From JBKPNJ01 sp963695705 (lineage in GTDB: Bacteria; Actinomycetota; Actinomycetes; Propionibacteriales; Nocardioidaceae): DNA of 64,000 nt. The notes under the pieces are model-generated. The model had not been told where the DNA came from and did no database searches. It saw only the letters and a program-made list of their open reading frames with translations. How positions within the stretch are numbered: position 1 is the stretch's first letter; each line of letters begins with the position of its first letter. Below, one piece after another: positions 28,035 through 36,945 of the stretch. A program made the position numbers and the translations under genes. The stretch is taken from the NCBI GenBank assembly GCA_963695705.1, contig CAVOHB010000004.1:558001-622000 (forward strand), given 5' to 3'.

Positions 28035-29758
28035 TCAGGGTGACGGGTCGCCACCCGGTAGTAGCCGGAGTGGAAGACCAAGGGTTCCCCGCCGCGGGCG
28101 TCGTAGCGCTCGATCTCGCCCACCAGGACAAGATGGTCCCCGCCGTCGTAACGGGCGATGCTGCGGCACTCGAAGGTGGCGACCGTCCCCTCGAGGATCG
28201 GCAGTCCATCGGTCCCGGCGCGGAAGGGGACCCCGGTGAACTTGTCGATGCCCTGAGTGGCGAACTGCCGCGACAGGTGGTGCTGGTCGGCGGCCAGCAC
28301 GTTGACGACAAAGCGAGACGTGGTCGCGAACTCTCCGAACGACTCCGCGGCCCTGTCCACACACCAGAGCACGAGCGGTGGGTCCAGCGACACCGACGTG
28401 AACGAGTTGGCGGTCATCGCGACGTTGCGCCCGTCGCGGCCCCGCGCCGTCATCACCGTCACTCCGGTGGCGTACTGCCCCATCGCCTGACGTAGCTCAC
28501 GCGGGTCGAACCGCGCGCTCTCGGCCGCCACGTGTGCGGCCGCGAAACGGGCCGCCTCGGCCGGGTCGAACCACCACGGATGGAAGGTGCGCGGGTCGTC
28601 GAACCCGTTGACGACGGCCGCCGCGAGCGGTGGGTGTCGTTCGGCGGAGCCGAGCAGATCGAGGACGTGCGGACGGGGCGGGTTGAGCATCGCGTTCGTC
28701 CACGCCACCACCCACTGGGCCCAGCCGCGCCAGAAGTTGTCGAAGGTCTGGTGCATCCACGCGTCGTCGAAGGTGCCCTCGTGCCCGGCGATGGAGTCGA
28801 GATAGAACCCGGCCGCCTTGGCGGCGGTGTTCGCGCCCTGCCCGGTGAGCGGATCGTTGAGGACGACGGCGTCGGCCATTCCGAGCACCCGGACGCCCGA
28901 GGGCAGGATGCCGACGGGGCGGCGGACCGTCGGGGTGATCCGCCCACGCCGGACGCCTCGCTCGTCGGTGAGTGAGACGTTGCGGGTACGGGCGAACTCG
29001 TGCGGGAAGAACCTCTCCAGAGCCTCCAGCGACCGGGCCAGGTGCAGATCGGGCGAGTTCGCCTCCGCCCAGAGATCCATCGGGCCGCCTGGCAGCGCCT
29101 CGAAGACGAGGATGTCGCACTGTCCCGACGTGGTGAGGGCCGGGAACGTGAAGAACTCGCCGGCGCCGGGTGCGACGTTGAACGAGACGGCGTTCGGTCC
29201 GCGGCGGCGATCCATTCCACGCACGTACGTGAGCGCGAGAGACCGTTGCGGTCGATCGAACGGCGAGTGCTCATCGTCGCGCGCGAACAGCGTTGCGAGC
29301 TCCCCGACCCCGGTGGCGATGACGACCAGGTTGTGTCCGGTCGCCAGCTGCTCGAGGTCGTCGACCGCGGCCTCGGCCACGATCACATTGGCGCCTTCGT
29401 CGTCGAGCAGGTCGAGCCAGGCCGCCACCTTGATCCGTTGGTCGACCGAGTGGGCCGGCTCGTCCAGGGTCGCCTCGAAGGAGATGTCGGCCGACCCGTC
29501 GTCGCGCAGCCGAGTGAACGCGACGGCGTCCACGGAGGGCGACGTCTGTGCCCACTGCTCCAGGCCGAGGGCACGCTCGGTCTGCAAGGCGGAGCTGAAC
29601 ATGCACTGGCTCGACATGACCGGGCCGGTACGGATCGCGTGTGAGCTGCGATTGCTCACGATCGTGACGTCGTACCCCTGCCTGAGCAGACCCAGCCCGA
29701 GCTGGGCGCCGGACTGGCCGGCGCCGACGATCGCAACCCGCCTGCCGACCGAACCCAC
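28028..29758 (-). CDS. Fused styrene/indole monooxygenase-like FAD oxygenase and flavin reductase (StyA2B type)
   Basis: 576 residues combining two proteins usually encoded separately. Residues 1-~410 are a StyA-like FAD monooxygenase: GAGQSGAQLGLGL at the N-terminus, VVIATGVGELATLF, and GMADAVVLNDPLTGQGANTA. Residues ~425-576 are a StyB/HpaC-like flavin reductase (LRQAMGQYATGVTVMTA, MTANSFTSVSLDPPLV). It resembles the self-sufficient StyA2B known from Rhodococcus opacus 1CP. Reduced FAD made by the tail would be used by the head to epoxidise styrene or hydroxylate indole-like substrates; the substrate is inferred. The hydrolase gene lies 6 bases upstream in the same operon. Confidence 0.87.
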   Translation of the reverse strand: MGSVGRRVAIVGAGQSGAQLGLGLLRQGYDVTIVSNRSSHAIRTGPVMSSQCMFSSALQTERALGLEQWAQTSPSVDAVAFTRLRDDGSADISFEATLDEPAHSVDQRIKVAAWLDLLDDEGANVIVAEAAVDDLEQLATGHNLVVIATGVGELATLFARDDEHSPFDRPQRSLALTYVRGMDRRRGPNAVSFNVAPGAGEFFTFPALTTSGQCDILVFEALPGGPMDLWAEANSPDLHLARSLEALERFFPHEFARTRNVSLTDERGVRRGRITPTVRRPVGILPSGVRVLGMADAVVLNDPLTGQGANTAAKAAGFYLDSIAGHEGTFDDAWMHQTFDNFWRGWAQWVVAWTNAMLNPPRPHVLDLLGSAERHPPLAAAVVNGFDDPRTFHPWWFDPAEAARFAAAHVAAESARFDPRELRQAMGQYATGVTVMTARGRDGRNVAMTANSFTSVSLDPPLVLWCVDRAAESFGEFATTSRFVVNVLAADQHHLSRQFATQGIDKFTGVPFRAGTDGLPILEGTVATFECRSIARYDGGDHLVLVGEIERYDARGGEPLVFHSGYYRVATRHPDI

Positions 29759-29764
29759 AGCCGG

Positions 29765-30556
29765 TCAGCCTATGGGGTCGGGAGACCCTGGGCCCGACGG
29801 CTCGGACTGGCGCACCGCCGAGAGCACCGCCGGCCAGGCCGCGGAGAGCGGGTCGATCAGCTCGAAGTGGCCGACTCCGACCAGCTCGACGAGCGCCACT
29901 CCCCGGAGTGCGCGTGACATCTCGACCGGCACCTGCCGGTCCTGGTCGCCGTGGATGACGGTCGTCGAGACCCGGCCGGGAAGCGCTCGCGCGACGTCGG
30001 CCGCGGCATAGCGATCGGGAAACCGCGATGGTCCGCCGCCCAGCAGTGCGGCGGTTGCTCCATGGCCGAGCCGCCGCCGATGGGCGAGATAGAGGTCGGC
30101 CACCGGTGCCAGCGCGACCACGCGACGGATCGCGTCGGAGTTGAGCCCGGCCCACATCGCCAGGTGTCCACCGGCCGAGTGCCCGACCGCGATCATCGTC
30201 TTCTCGGTCGCGCCGGGCGCTGCCGACGACAGCGCCGCGGGCAGCCATTCGCTCGCGGTACGCACGTCGTCGAAGGTCATCGGCCAGCCCCCCGCTCCTC
30301 CGGTTCGCCGGTACTCGATCGCGGCGACCGCGAACCCGTCGGCACGCAGCGCGTTGGCCAGCGGACGGACGTGGATCCGGTCGAACTCCTGGCGCCAGAA
30401 CCCGCCGTGCAGGACGGCCACCAACCCGGCCGGTCGTTGAACGCCCAGTCGGTGCAGCGGCAGCCACACGTCGACCAGCTGGTCGGCGTGGTGGCCGTAG
30501 CGCAGCACGAGGTCGGGGGGCTCGGCCCAACGAGTCATCACGTCGGAGTCACTCAT
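29765..30556 (-). CDS. Alpha/beta hydrolase, esterase/kynurenine formamidase-like
   Basis: 263 residues from the ATG at 30556. Oxyanion motif HGGFWR at 50-55, nucleophile Ser127 in GHSAGGH, acid in HGDQDRQVP and His in GVGHFEL. The HGG motif with a GHSAG elbow is typical of arylformamidase-like and hormone-sensitive-lipase-like esterases. It is transcribed just ahead of the fused monooxygenase, so it may process a product or substrate of that enzyme. Confidence 0.8.
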   Translation of the reverse strand: MSDSDVMTRWAEPPDLVLRYGHHADQLVDVWLPLHRLGVQRPAGLVAVLHGGFWRQEFDRIHVRPLANALRADGFAVAAIEYRRTGGAGGWPMTFDDVRTASEWLPAALSSAAPGATEKTMIAVGHSAGGHLAMWAGLNSDAIRRVVALAPVADLYLAHRRRLGHGATAALLGGGPSRFPDRYAAADVARALPGRVSTTVIHGDQDRQVPVEMSRALRGVALVELVGVGHFELIDPLSAAWPAVLSAVRQSEPSGPGSPDPIG

Positions 30557-30600
30557 CGCCGCCGACGCTAGCGGCAGCCGCCGCGGACCGGCTCGGCCGC

Positions 30601-30606
30601 TAGAGT
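30601..30606 (+). promoter_or_regulatory. Putative -10 box (TAGAGT) for the DUF4177-ridA operon
   Basis: TAGAGT lies 7 bases before the ATG of the small gene, leaderless spacing. The divergent hydrolase starts 45 bases away. Confidence 0.45.
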
Positions 30607-30613
30607 CGCGCCT

Positions 30614-30772
30614 ATGACGAAGTGGGAGTACATGACGGCGCCGTTGCTGGTGCACGCGACCAAGCAGATCCTCGACAACTTCGGTGAGGACGGGTGGGAG
30701 CTCGTGCAAGTCGTCCCCGGGATGAACCCCGAGAACCTGGTGGCGTACCTCAAGCGCGAGAAGGCCTCGTGA
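30614..30772 (+). CDS. DUF4177 family small protein
   Basis: A 52-residue protein (MTKWEYMTAPLLVH...) too short for most gene finders. The WEYMTAPL start and GEDGWELVQVVPGMNPENLVAYLKRE end are typical of actinobacterial DUF4177 proteins, such as the Rv3678A-like gene at the same place in mycobacteria. The stop overlaps the RidA start (TGATG), so the two are translated together. Function unknown. Confidence 0.85.
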   Translation: MTKWEYMTAPLLVHATKQILDNFGEDGWELVQVVPGMNPENLVAYLKREKAS

Positions 30773-31233
30773 TGCCCGACCCCGAGGAGCGGCTGGCCTC
30801 GCTGGGCCTGTCGGTGCCGGAGGTCGCGAAGCCCGTGGCGGACTATGTTCCGGCGGTCCGCAGCGGCAACCACGTGTTCACGTCCGGCCAGCTGCCGATG
30901 CGGGACGGCAACCTCGTCGCCACCGGCAAGGTCGGTGGCGGCGTGACCACCGAGGTGGCCGTCGAATGCGCCCAGCAGTGCGCACTCAACGCTCTCGCCG
31001 CGGTCAAGTCCGAGATCGGCGACCTGGCGAACGTCAGCCGGGTGGTCAAGGTGGTGGCATTCGTGGCGTCCACCCCGGACTTCACCGGACAGCCACAGAT
31101 CGCCAACGGTGCGAGTGAGCTGTTCGGCGCGGTGTTCGGCGACTCGGGCAGGCATGCACGATCCGCAGTGGGCGTACCGGTGCTGCCGCTGAACGCGCCC
31201 GTGGAGGTGGAGCTCATCGTGGAGGTCACCTGA
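30772..31233 (+). CDS. RidA family protein
   Basis: 153-residue YjgF/YER057c/UK114 protein, Rv3678c-like. SGNHVFTSGQLPM and the C-terminal VPVLPLNAPVEVELIVEV fit; this longer subgroup replaces the catalytic Arg region of true RidA with GRHARSAVGVP, where the Arg is kept. True RidA hydrolyses reactive imines from PLP enzymes. Coupled to DUF4177 upstream and 5 bases before the Nudix gene. Confidence 0.88.
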   Translation: MPDPEERLASLGLSVPEVAKPVADYVPAVRSGNHVFTSGQLPMRDGNLVATGKVGGGVTTEVAVECAQQCALNALAAVKSEIGDLANVSRVVKVVAFVASTPDFTGQPQIANGASELFGAVFGDSGRHARSAVGVPVLPLNAPVEVELIVEVT

Positions 31234-31238
31234 GCCTG

Positions 31239-32069
31239 ATGGATGCGAGCGGCAGGCTACCGGCGCACCTCGTCGAGCAGGCGCGGGCATTCGCCACCGG
31301 TGAGCGGACGCCGGCAGAGGCGGCCGATGCCGCCACGGTCGTGCTGTTGCGGGACGCCGTCGACGGGCCGGAGGCCTACCTGCTGCGCCGCCACCACGGC
31401 ATGGCGTTCGCCGCCGGGATGTACGTCTTCCCGGGTGGCAGGGTCGACCCACGCGACTCCGACCACGGGCTCGGCTGGACCGGCCCGTCGGTGTCCGACT
31501 GGGCCCGGCGGCTCGGCTGCGACGATCCGACGGCGCAGGCACTGGTGTGCGCGGCGGCCCGCGAGACGTTCGAGGAGTCCGGCATCCTGCTGGCCGGACC
31601 CGATCCCGGGACCGTGGTCGGGGACACGACCGGCGACGACATGGAGGCCGACCGGCAGGCTCTGGTGGACCGGTCACTCGCGTTCGGGGACTTTCTGACC
31701 AGCCGGGGACTGTTGCTTCGTACCGATCTGATGGTCGCGTGGGGGCACTGGATCACGCCGGTCTTCGAGCCGCGCCGCTACGACACCAGGTTCTTCGCCG
31801 CCATGCTGCCGATCGGGCAGTTGGCACGCGACGTCTCCGGCGAGGCCGACAAGGTGGTGTGGATGCGCCCGGCCGACGCCTGTGCGGCCGCCGACGCGGG
31901 CGAGATCGCGATGCTGCCGCCGACGTACGTGACGATGTCGGAGATGGCCGGACACCGCTCGGTGGAGCGGATCCTGGCGGCCGCCGACGGGCGTACCGTC
32001 ACTCCGATCGAGCCAGGCGTGGAGTTCGTCGGGGACGAGGCGTTCCTCACGATGCCCGGACCGCTGTGA
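31239..32069 (+). CDS. Nudix hydrolase
   Basis: 276 residues. The Nudix box begins with GGRVDP at 66-71 and, after an insertion, ends with RETFEESG at 108-115; the family member typically found next to RidA and the MBL hydrolase in actinobacteria. It would hydrolyse a nucleoside diphosphate linked to another moiety; the substrate is unknown. Overlaps the next gene by 4 bases. Confidence 0.85.
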   Translation: MDASGRLPAHLVEQARAFATGERTPAEAADAATVVLLRDAVDGPEAYLLRRHHGMAFAAGMYVFPGGRVDPRDSDHGLGWTGPSVSDWARRLGCDDPTAQALVCAAARETFEESGILLAGPDPGTVVGDTTGDDMEADRQALVDRSLAFGDFLTSRGLLLRTDLMVAWGHWITPVFEPRRYDTRFFAAMLPIGQLARDVSGEADKVVWMRPADACAAADAGEIAMLPPTYVTMSEMAGHRSVERILAAADGRTVTPIEPGVEFVGDEAFLTMPGPL

Positions 32070-32896
32070 ACGACCCGCCGGGCTGGAGTGGTGGCACGTT
32101 CGGCGAGCGGGCCGTCTGCGTGCTGGCGCCCAACCCCTCGCCCATGACGCTGGACGGGACGAACACATGGGTGCTCCGGGAGCCGGGAGCGCGACAGTCC
32201 GCGGTCGTCGATCCCGGGCCGCTCGACGAGGGTCACCTCGCGCGTGTCCTTGATGTGGCCGGCGACGTCGGTGTCGTGCTGCTCACCCATGGCCATATCG
32301 ACCACAGCGAGAGTGCGGGTCGATTCGCCGAGCTCGCGGGCTGCGACGTACGCGCGCTCGATCCGCGGCACCGCGTCGGCTCACAAGGGCTGCACGACGG
32401 GGACGTGGTGAGCGTCACGGGTCTCGAGATCGCTGTGGTGGGCACGCCCGGCCACACCTCGGACTCGCTGTCTTTCGTAGTCCGCGGCGACCGGGCCGTG
32501 CTCACCGGCGACACGGTCCTCGGCCGGGGTACGACTGTGGTCGCGCATCCCGACGGTCGGCTGGGTGCATACCTGGGCTCGTTGCGCCGGCTGCGTGACC
32601 TGGCGTACCACGCGGAGGTCACCCGGGTGCTGCCCGGGCACGGGCCGGTGCTTGACGACGCGGGGCTCGTGATCGACCACTACCTGGTGCACCGCCGGGA
32701 ACGGCTCGAGCAGGTGAGTGCCGCGGTCGCCGCTGGAGCGGTCGATCCCATGGACGTCGTACGCGTCGTCTATGCCGACGTCGACCGGAGCCTCTGGCCG
32801 GCCGCTGAGCTGTCGGTGCGGGCCCAGCTGGACTACCTGGCCGAGAACGGCCCGTCGGGCCGAGGCGGCGCGAACATCGACGGTCTTGCGCGGTAG
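32066..32896 (+). CDS. MBL fold metallo-hydrolase, LACTB2/glyoxalase II-like
   Basis: 276 residues starting at a GTG that overlaps the Nudix stop. Metal motif THGHIDH at 74-80 (His75, His77, Asp79, His80), PGHTSDS and TGDTVLG, and a C-terminal helical region as in LACTB2-type proteins. Rv3677c-like. Hydrolase or RNase activity is possible. Converges on crp. Confidence 0.88.
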   Translation: MNDPPGWSGGTFGERAVCVLAPNPSPMTLDGTNTWVLREPGARQSAVVDPGPLDEGHLARVLDVAGDVGVVLLTHGHIDHSESAGRFAELAGCDVRALDPRHRVGSQGLHDGDVVSVTGLEIAVVGTPGHTSDSLSFVVRGDRAVLTGDTVLGRGTTVVAHPDGRLGAYLGSLRRLRDLAYHAEVTRVLPGHGPVLDDAGLVIDHYLVHRRERLEQVSAAVAAGAVDPMDVVRVVYADVDRSLWPAAELSVRAQLDYLAENGPSGRGGANIDGLAR

Positions 32897-32962
32897 GTGG
32901 TTACCCCATCCCAGGTCCGGGGTCCCCGATCGCGAAGAGAGTGCGGGGGGGCGGGGGAGGGG

Positions 32963-33643
32963 TCAGCGGACGCGGCCGCGGAGGCGTTCGACGTCGAGCA
33001 GGACGACCGAGCGGGGTTCGAGCCGCAGCCAACCGCGTGATCCGAAGTCGGCCAGCGCCTTGTTGACCGTCTCTCGCGAGGCGCCCACCAGCTGGGCCAG
33101 CTCCTCCTGGGTGAGGTCGTGGTGCACGTGGATCCCGTCGTCGGCCGGCCGGCCGAACCGGGCCGCCAGATCCAGCAGCGCCTTGGCGACACGTCCGGGC
33201 ACGTCGGAGAACACCAGATCGGCCACGACGTCGTTGGCCCGGCGCAGCCGGTGGGCGAGCTGGGCGAGCAGTCCCTGGGCCACCTCGGGCCGCCCGGTGA
33301 GCCACTGGAGGAGTTCGTCGTGGGTGAGGCTCTGCATGACGCAGTCGGTGACGGCGGTCACGGTCGACTGCCTGGGTCCCGGGTCGAACAATGACAGCTC
33401 CCCGAACATCTGCCCCGGCCCCAGCAGGGCCAGCAGGTTCTCCCGACCGTCGGTCGACGTTCGCCCCATCTTCACCTTGCCGTCGGTGACCACATAGAGC
33501 TGGTGCCCTTCGTCGCCTTCGCGGAACAGCACCTCGGAGCGACGCAGCCGGCACTCGATCAGCGATGCTTGCAGCGCGTCGGCGGCCTCGTCGTCCAGGC
33601 CGCTGAACAGAGGTGCCTGACGAAGGATGTCGCTGTCGTCCAC
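32963..33643 (-). CDS. crp: Crp/Fnr family transcriptional regulator
   Basis: 226 residues from a GTG with GGAGGAAG 4 bases upstream; a start 11 codons earlier is less well supported. The cAMP-binding beta roll contains FGELSLFDPGPRQSTVTAV, matching the phosphate-binding cassette, and the C-terminal winged helix has the recognition helix region ASRETVNKALADF. It is the GlxR/Rv3676-type global regulator. A class III nucleotide cyclase occurs at 53.6 kb in the same window. Confidence 0.93.
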   Translation of the reverse strand: MDDSDILRQAPLFSGLDDEAADALQASLIECRLRRSEVLFREGDEGHQLYVVTDGKVKMGRTSTDGRENLLALLGPGQMFGELSLFDPGPRQSTVTAVTDCVMQSLTHDELLQWLTGRPEVAQGLLAQLAHRLRRANDVVADLVFSDVPGRVAKALLDLAARFGRPADDGIHVHHDLTQEELAQLVGASRETVNKALADFGSRGWLRLEPRSVVLLDVERLRGRVR

Positions 33644-33740
33644 GGCTTCCTCCTCGGTGCCCGTTGGCCGGCTCACAGTCTGTCCTATCCGGCCCGTCCG
33701 GGCAGGCCGTCACCGGTCGGATTCCAGGTCGATGGGCACG

Positions 33741-33746
33741 TACCCT
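33741..33746 (+). promoter_or_regulatory. Putative -10 box (TACCCT) for leaderless nth
   Basis: TACCCT lies 6 bases before the GTG at 33753. This supports that GTG over the ATG at 33732 as the start. Confidence 0.4.
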
Positions 33747-33752
33747 GGTCAG

Positions 33753-34463
33753 GTGTCCAGCCTGGTCGTACCCGATCGCACCACGCTGGTACGCCGTGCC
33801 CGGAAGGTCAACCGGCTGCTCGCGCAGACCTATCCCGATGCGCGTTGCGAGCTCGACTTCGGCTCCCCGTTCCAGCTGCTGGTCGCCACGGTGCTCTCGG
33901 CCCAGACGACCGACAAGCGGGTGAACGGTGTCACCCCCAGGCTGTTCGCGGCATACCCGGACGCGCCCGCGCTCGCAGGCGCCGACCGGAACGAGGTCGA
34001 GACGCTGATCGCGCCGACCGGCTTCTTCCGCGCCAAGACCGACACGCTGCTCAAGTTGAGCCAGGATTTGTGTGACCGTTTCGGGGGTGAGGTCCCGAAC
34101 CGGCTGGCCGATCTCGTCACGCTGCACGGGGTCGGGCGCAAGACCGCCAACGTCGTGCTCGGCAACGCCTTCGGCATCCCGGGCATCACCGTCGACACCC
34201 ACTTCGGCCGCCTCGTACGACGGTTCGGCTGGACCGACGAGACCGACCCGGTCAAGGTCGAGAAGGTGATCGCGGGGATGTTCCCGCGCAAGGACTGGAC
34301 GATGCTCAGTCACCATCTGATCTGGCACGGCCGGCGGCGCTGTCATGCGCGGCAGCCGGCCTGCGGAGCCTGCCCGGTGGCCCGGTACTGCCCCTCCTAC
34401 GGTGAGGGGCCGACCGACCCGGTCCAGGCCGCGGCTCTGGTACGTACCGAGGGCCGCGCGTGA
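33753..34463 (+). CDS. nth: Endonuclease III
   Basis: DNA glycosylase/AP lyase for oxidised pyrimidines. 236 residues from GTG 33753. Helix-hairpin-helix LHGVGRKTANVVLGNAFG with catalytic Lys130, catalytic Asp148 in VDTHFGR, and the [4Fe-4S] cysteines 197, 204, 207 and 213 (spacing C-x6-C-x2-C-x5-C). Divergent from crp and followed, overlapping by 4 bases, by the TlpA gene, exactly the mycobacterial order. Confidence 0.95.
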   Translation: MSSLVVPDRTTLVRRARKVNRLLAQTYPDARCELDFGSPFQLLVATVLSAQTTDKRVNGVTPRLFAAYPDAPALAGADRNEVETLIAPTGFFRAKTDTLLKLSQDLCDRFGGEVPNRLADLVTLHGVGRKTANVVLGNAFGIPGITVDTHFGRLVRRFGWTDETDPVKVEKVIAGMFPRKDWTMLSHHLIWHGRRRCHARQPACGACPVARYCPSYGEGPTDPVQAAALVRTEGRA

Positions 34464-35086
34464 CACCGCGCTGGGCCCCCTCGATGCTCGCGACGGTGGC
34501 GCTGCTGCTGGCTGCGTGCACCAGCGCCGACGAGCCGAGCCCGCCGACGTTCGCGAAGGGGCGGCCGGCCGACGGCTCCTCTCCGCAGGCGCTGGCCATG
34601 CTCAAGCATGACGCCGGCATCGCGGCGTGCCCGCGCCTGCCGGCAGTCGGCGGCCCGGCAGCCGACGGGTTGCCGGACATCACCCTGGGCTGTCTCGGTG
34701 GCGGCCGGCCGGTCAACCTCGCAGCGCTGCGCGGGGTTCCTACGGTGGTCAACGTGTGGGCGCAGTACTGCGGTCCCTGCGTGCAGGAGTCGCCGTTGTT
34801 CCAGCGACTGCACGAGGAGAAGGGCACGCCGGTACGGGTGATCGGTGTCGACTTCGACGACCCGCTGACCGCGCGGGCCATCTCGTTCGCCGCGAGCGTC
34901 GGCATCACCTACCCGCAGCTCACCGATCCGGACACCGACCTGCGCACGACGATGGGCGTCACCGCGCTGCCGGTCACCTTCTTCGTGGATGCGCAGGGCC
35001 GCGTCACGGAACGGCTGATCGGCCCGGTGACGTCCTACGACCAGTTGACCAGCCTGGTCCGGGACCACCTCGGCGTGACCCTGTGA
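34460..35086 (+). CDS. TlpA/ResA-like thiol-disulfide lipoprotein
   Basis: 208 residues. The N-terminus is a lipoprotein signal peptide ending in the lipobox LAAC (Cys20). The thioredoxin fold carries WAQYCGPC with redox cysteines 104 and 107 and the cis-Pro loop ALPVTFFV. It would act outside the membrane on disulfides, as expected for the Rv3673c position. GTG overlaps the nth stop. Confidence 0.9.
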   Translation: MTPRWAPSMLATVALLLAACTSADEPSPPTFAKGRPADGSSPQALAMLKHDAGIAACPRLPAVGGPAADGLPDITLGCLGGGRPVNLAALRGVPTVVNVWAQYCGPCVQESPLFQRLHEEKGTPVRVIGVDFDDPLTARAISFAASVGITYPQLTDPDTDLRTTMGVTALPVTFFVDAQGRVTERLIGPVTSYDQLTSLVRDHLGVTL

Positions 35087-35772
35087 CCGAGCCGGTACCC
35101 GCGTCCGCGTTGCCCGAGTGGCTGCGGCCCGTCGCGGTTGCCGCAGCCGACCCCGGATCGATGGAGCGGCCGCCGTCGCGGACGACGTTCCTGCCTCCCG
35201 ACGACGGGTCGGCCCGGGCGTCGGCGGTGTTGCTGCTGTTCGGCGAGGGCGACTCTGGGCCCGACCTGCTGCTGATCGAGCGGGCCCACGACATGAGGTC
35301 CCACGCGGGTCAGATGGCCTTTCCCGGCGGAGCCGTCGATCCCGACGACGCGAGTCCCGTCGCCGCGGCGCTGCGCGAGGCATGGGAGGAGACCGGAGTG
35401 GACCCCGCCGGGGTCGACGTGTTCGGGGTCCTGCCGGACCTCTGGCTGCCGCACGGCAACTTCGCGGTGACGCCCGTCCTCGGCTGGTGGCGGCGTACGT
35501 CGCAGGTCTCGGTCCGTGACCCCGCCGAGGTGGCGTCGGTGCACCGGGTACCGCTCGCGGTGCTGCGGGATCCGGCCAACCGGTTCTCGGTCAGGCACCC
35601 CGGCGGCTATGTGGGCCCGGCGTTCGGGTTCAGCGGTCTGGTGGTCTGGGGGTTCACCGCCGGGATCATCGTCCGGCTGTTCGCGGCCGTCGGTTGGGAG
35701 CGTCCCTGGGACGAGGCCCGGTTCGAACCTCTTCCGGAGCACATGGTGGACTCCGACCGGCGGACCCGATGA
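35083..35772 (+). CDS. CoA pyrophosphatase-type Nudix hydrolase
   Basis: 229 residues. Residues RAHDMRSHAGQMAFPGG precede the Nudix box (82-105, ending REAWEETG), the combined signature of the NudL/PCD1 coenzyme A diphosphatase group. Rv3672c-like. Overlaps tlpA and marP by 4 bases each, so nth through marP is one translationally coupled operon. Confidence 0.9.
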   Translation: MTEPVPASALPEWLRPVAVAAADPGSMERPPSRTTFLPPDDGSARASAVLLLFGEGDSGPDLLLIERAHDMRSHAGQMAFPGGAVDPDDASPVAAALREAWEETGVDPAGVDVFGVLPDLWLPHGNFAVTPVLGWWRRTSQVSVRDPAEVASVHRVPLAVLRDPANRFSVRHPGGYVGPAFGFSGLVVWGFTAGIIVRLFAAVGWERPWDEARFEPLPEHMVDSDRRTR

Positions 35773-36945
35773 ACGGTCTCGACTGGGTGCTGGTGGCGCT
35801 CGCTCTGGCCTACGCCCTGGCCGGCTACCGGCAGGGCTTCATCGTCGGTGCGATGTCGACGGCCGGACTGCTGGTCGGCGGCTATCTCGGTGTGCTACTG
35901 ACACCGGTGGCGCTCGACCGTTTCGATCCGTCGGTGTCGGTCTCGCTCGCCGCGTTGATCCTCGTACTCGTCTGCGCGTCGCTCGGGCAGGCCGTCGGCG
36001 CCTTCGCCGGCTTCAGCCTCCGCACCCGGATCACCTGGCAGCCGGTGCGGTCGCTCGAACGCCGTCGGCGGTGCCGCACTGAGCGCAGCGGCTGCGCTGC
36101 TGGTCGCCTGGGCTCTCGGCGTGGCGGTGACCGGTACGCAGCTCACGGCGCTCGGGCAGGAGGTCCGTACATCGAGGGTGCTGTCGACCGTCGACCGGGT
36201 GCTGCCAGGCGATGCCGGCAACGCGCTGCAGGCGTTCAACGAGGTGGTCGACACCAGCATGTTCCCGCGCTACCTCGAGCCGTTCGCCCGGGAGAGGATC
36301 GAGCAGGTCGCTCCCCCCGACGCGGCGGTCGCGGCCGACCCGCAGGTCGAGCAGGCCGCCGGCAGCGTCGTGAAGATCATCGGGGACGCGGATCGCTGCA
36401 ACCAGTCGCTGGAGGGTTCGGGCTTCGTGTACGCACCCGGACGGGTGATGACGAACGCCCACGTCGTCGCGGGAATCGGCAACCCGGTGGTCGAGAGCGA
36501 GGGGCAGCAGTTCGACGCCGTGACCGTCGTGTACGACCCCGATCACGACGTCGCGGTCTTGGCGGTCGACGGGCTTGGCGCCCCTGTGCTCCGCTTCGAC
36601 ACCACCGGCCGGAGCCGGGAGTCCGGTGCAGTGCTCGGATACCCCGAGAACGGTCCCTACCATGTCGCCGCGGCCAGGATCCGCGAGACGCTGCGCCTGC
36701 ACAGCCCCGACATCTACGGCGACGGTGACGTCTTCCGGGACGTGTACTCGATGTTCGTGCAGGTGCGACCCGGCAACTCCGGCGGTCCCCTGGTCTCCCG
36801 GGCCGGACGCGTGCTCGGTGTGGTCTTCGCGGCCTCGGTAGCCGACTCCCGTACCGGCTACGCGCTGACCGCCCAGCAGGTGAGCACGGCGGCCGCGGCC
36901 GGACGAAGCGCCACGGCGGAGGTCGACACCGGTGACTGCGCCTAG
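35769..36945 (+). pseudogene. marP: MarP-type membrane serine protease, single-base frameshift
   Basis: Acid-resistance protease: four N-terminal TM helices (CvpA-like) and a periplasmic chymotrypsin-like domain. The catalytic triad is present: His in NAHVVAG, Asp in DHDVAVL and Ser in PGNSGGPL; cysteines near RCNQS and DTGDC could form the redox disulfide. The frame breaks at about 36058 (CTCGAACGCC; one base appears missing before AACGCC), joining VRSLE... to NAVGGAALSAAAALLVAW. Because both halves are perfectly conserved, an error in the sequence is more likely than decay. The stop shares a CTAG with the convergent ephE. Confidence 0.85.
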
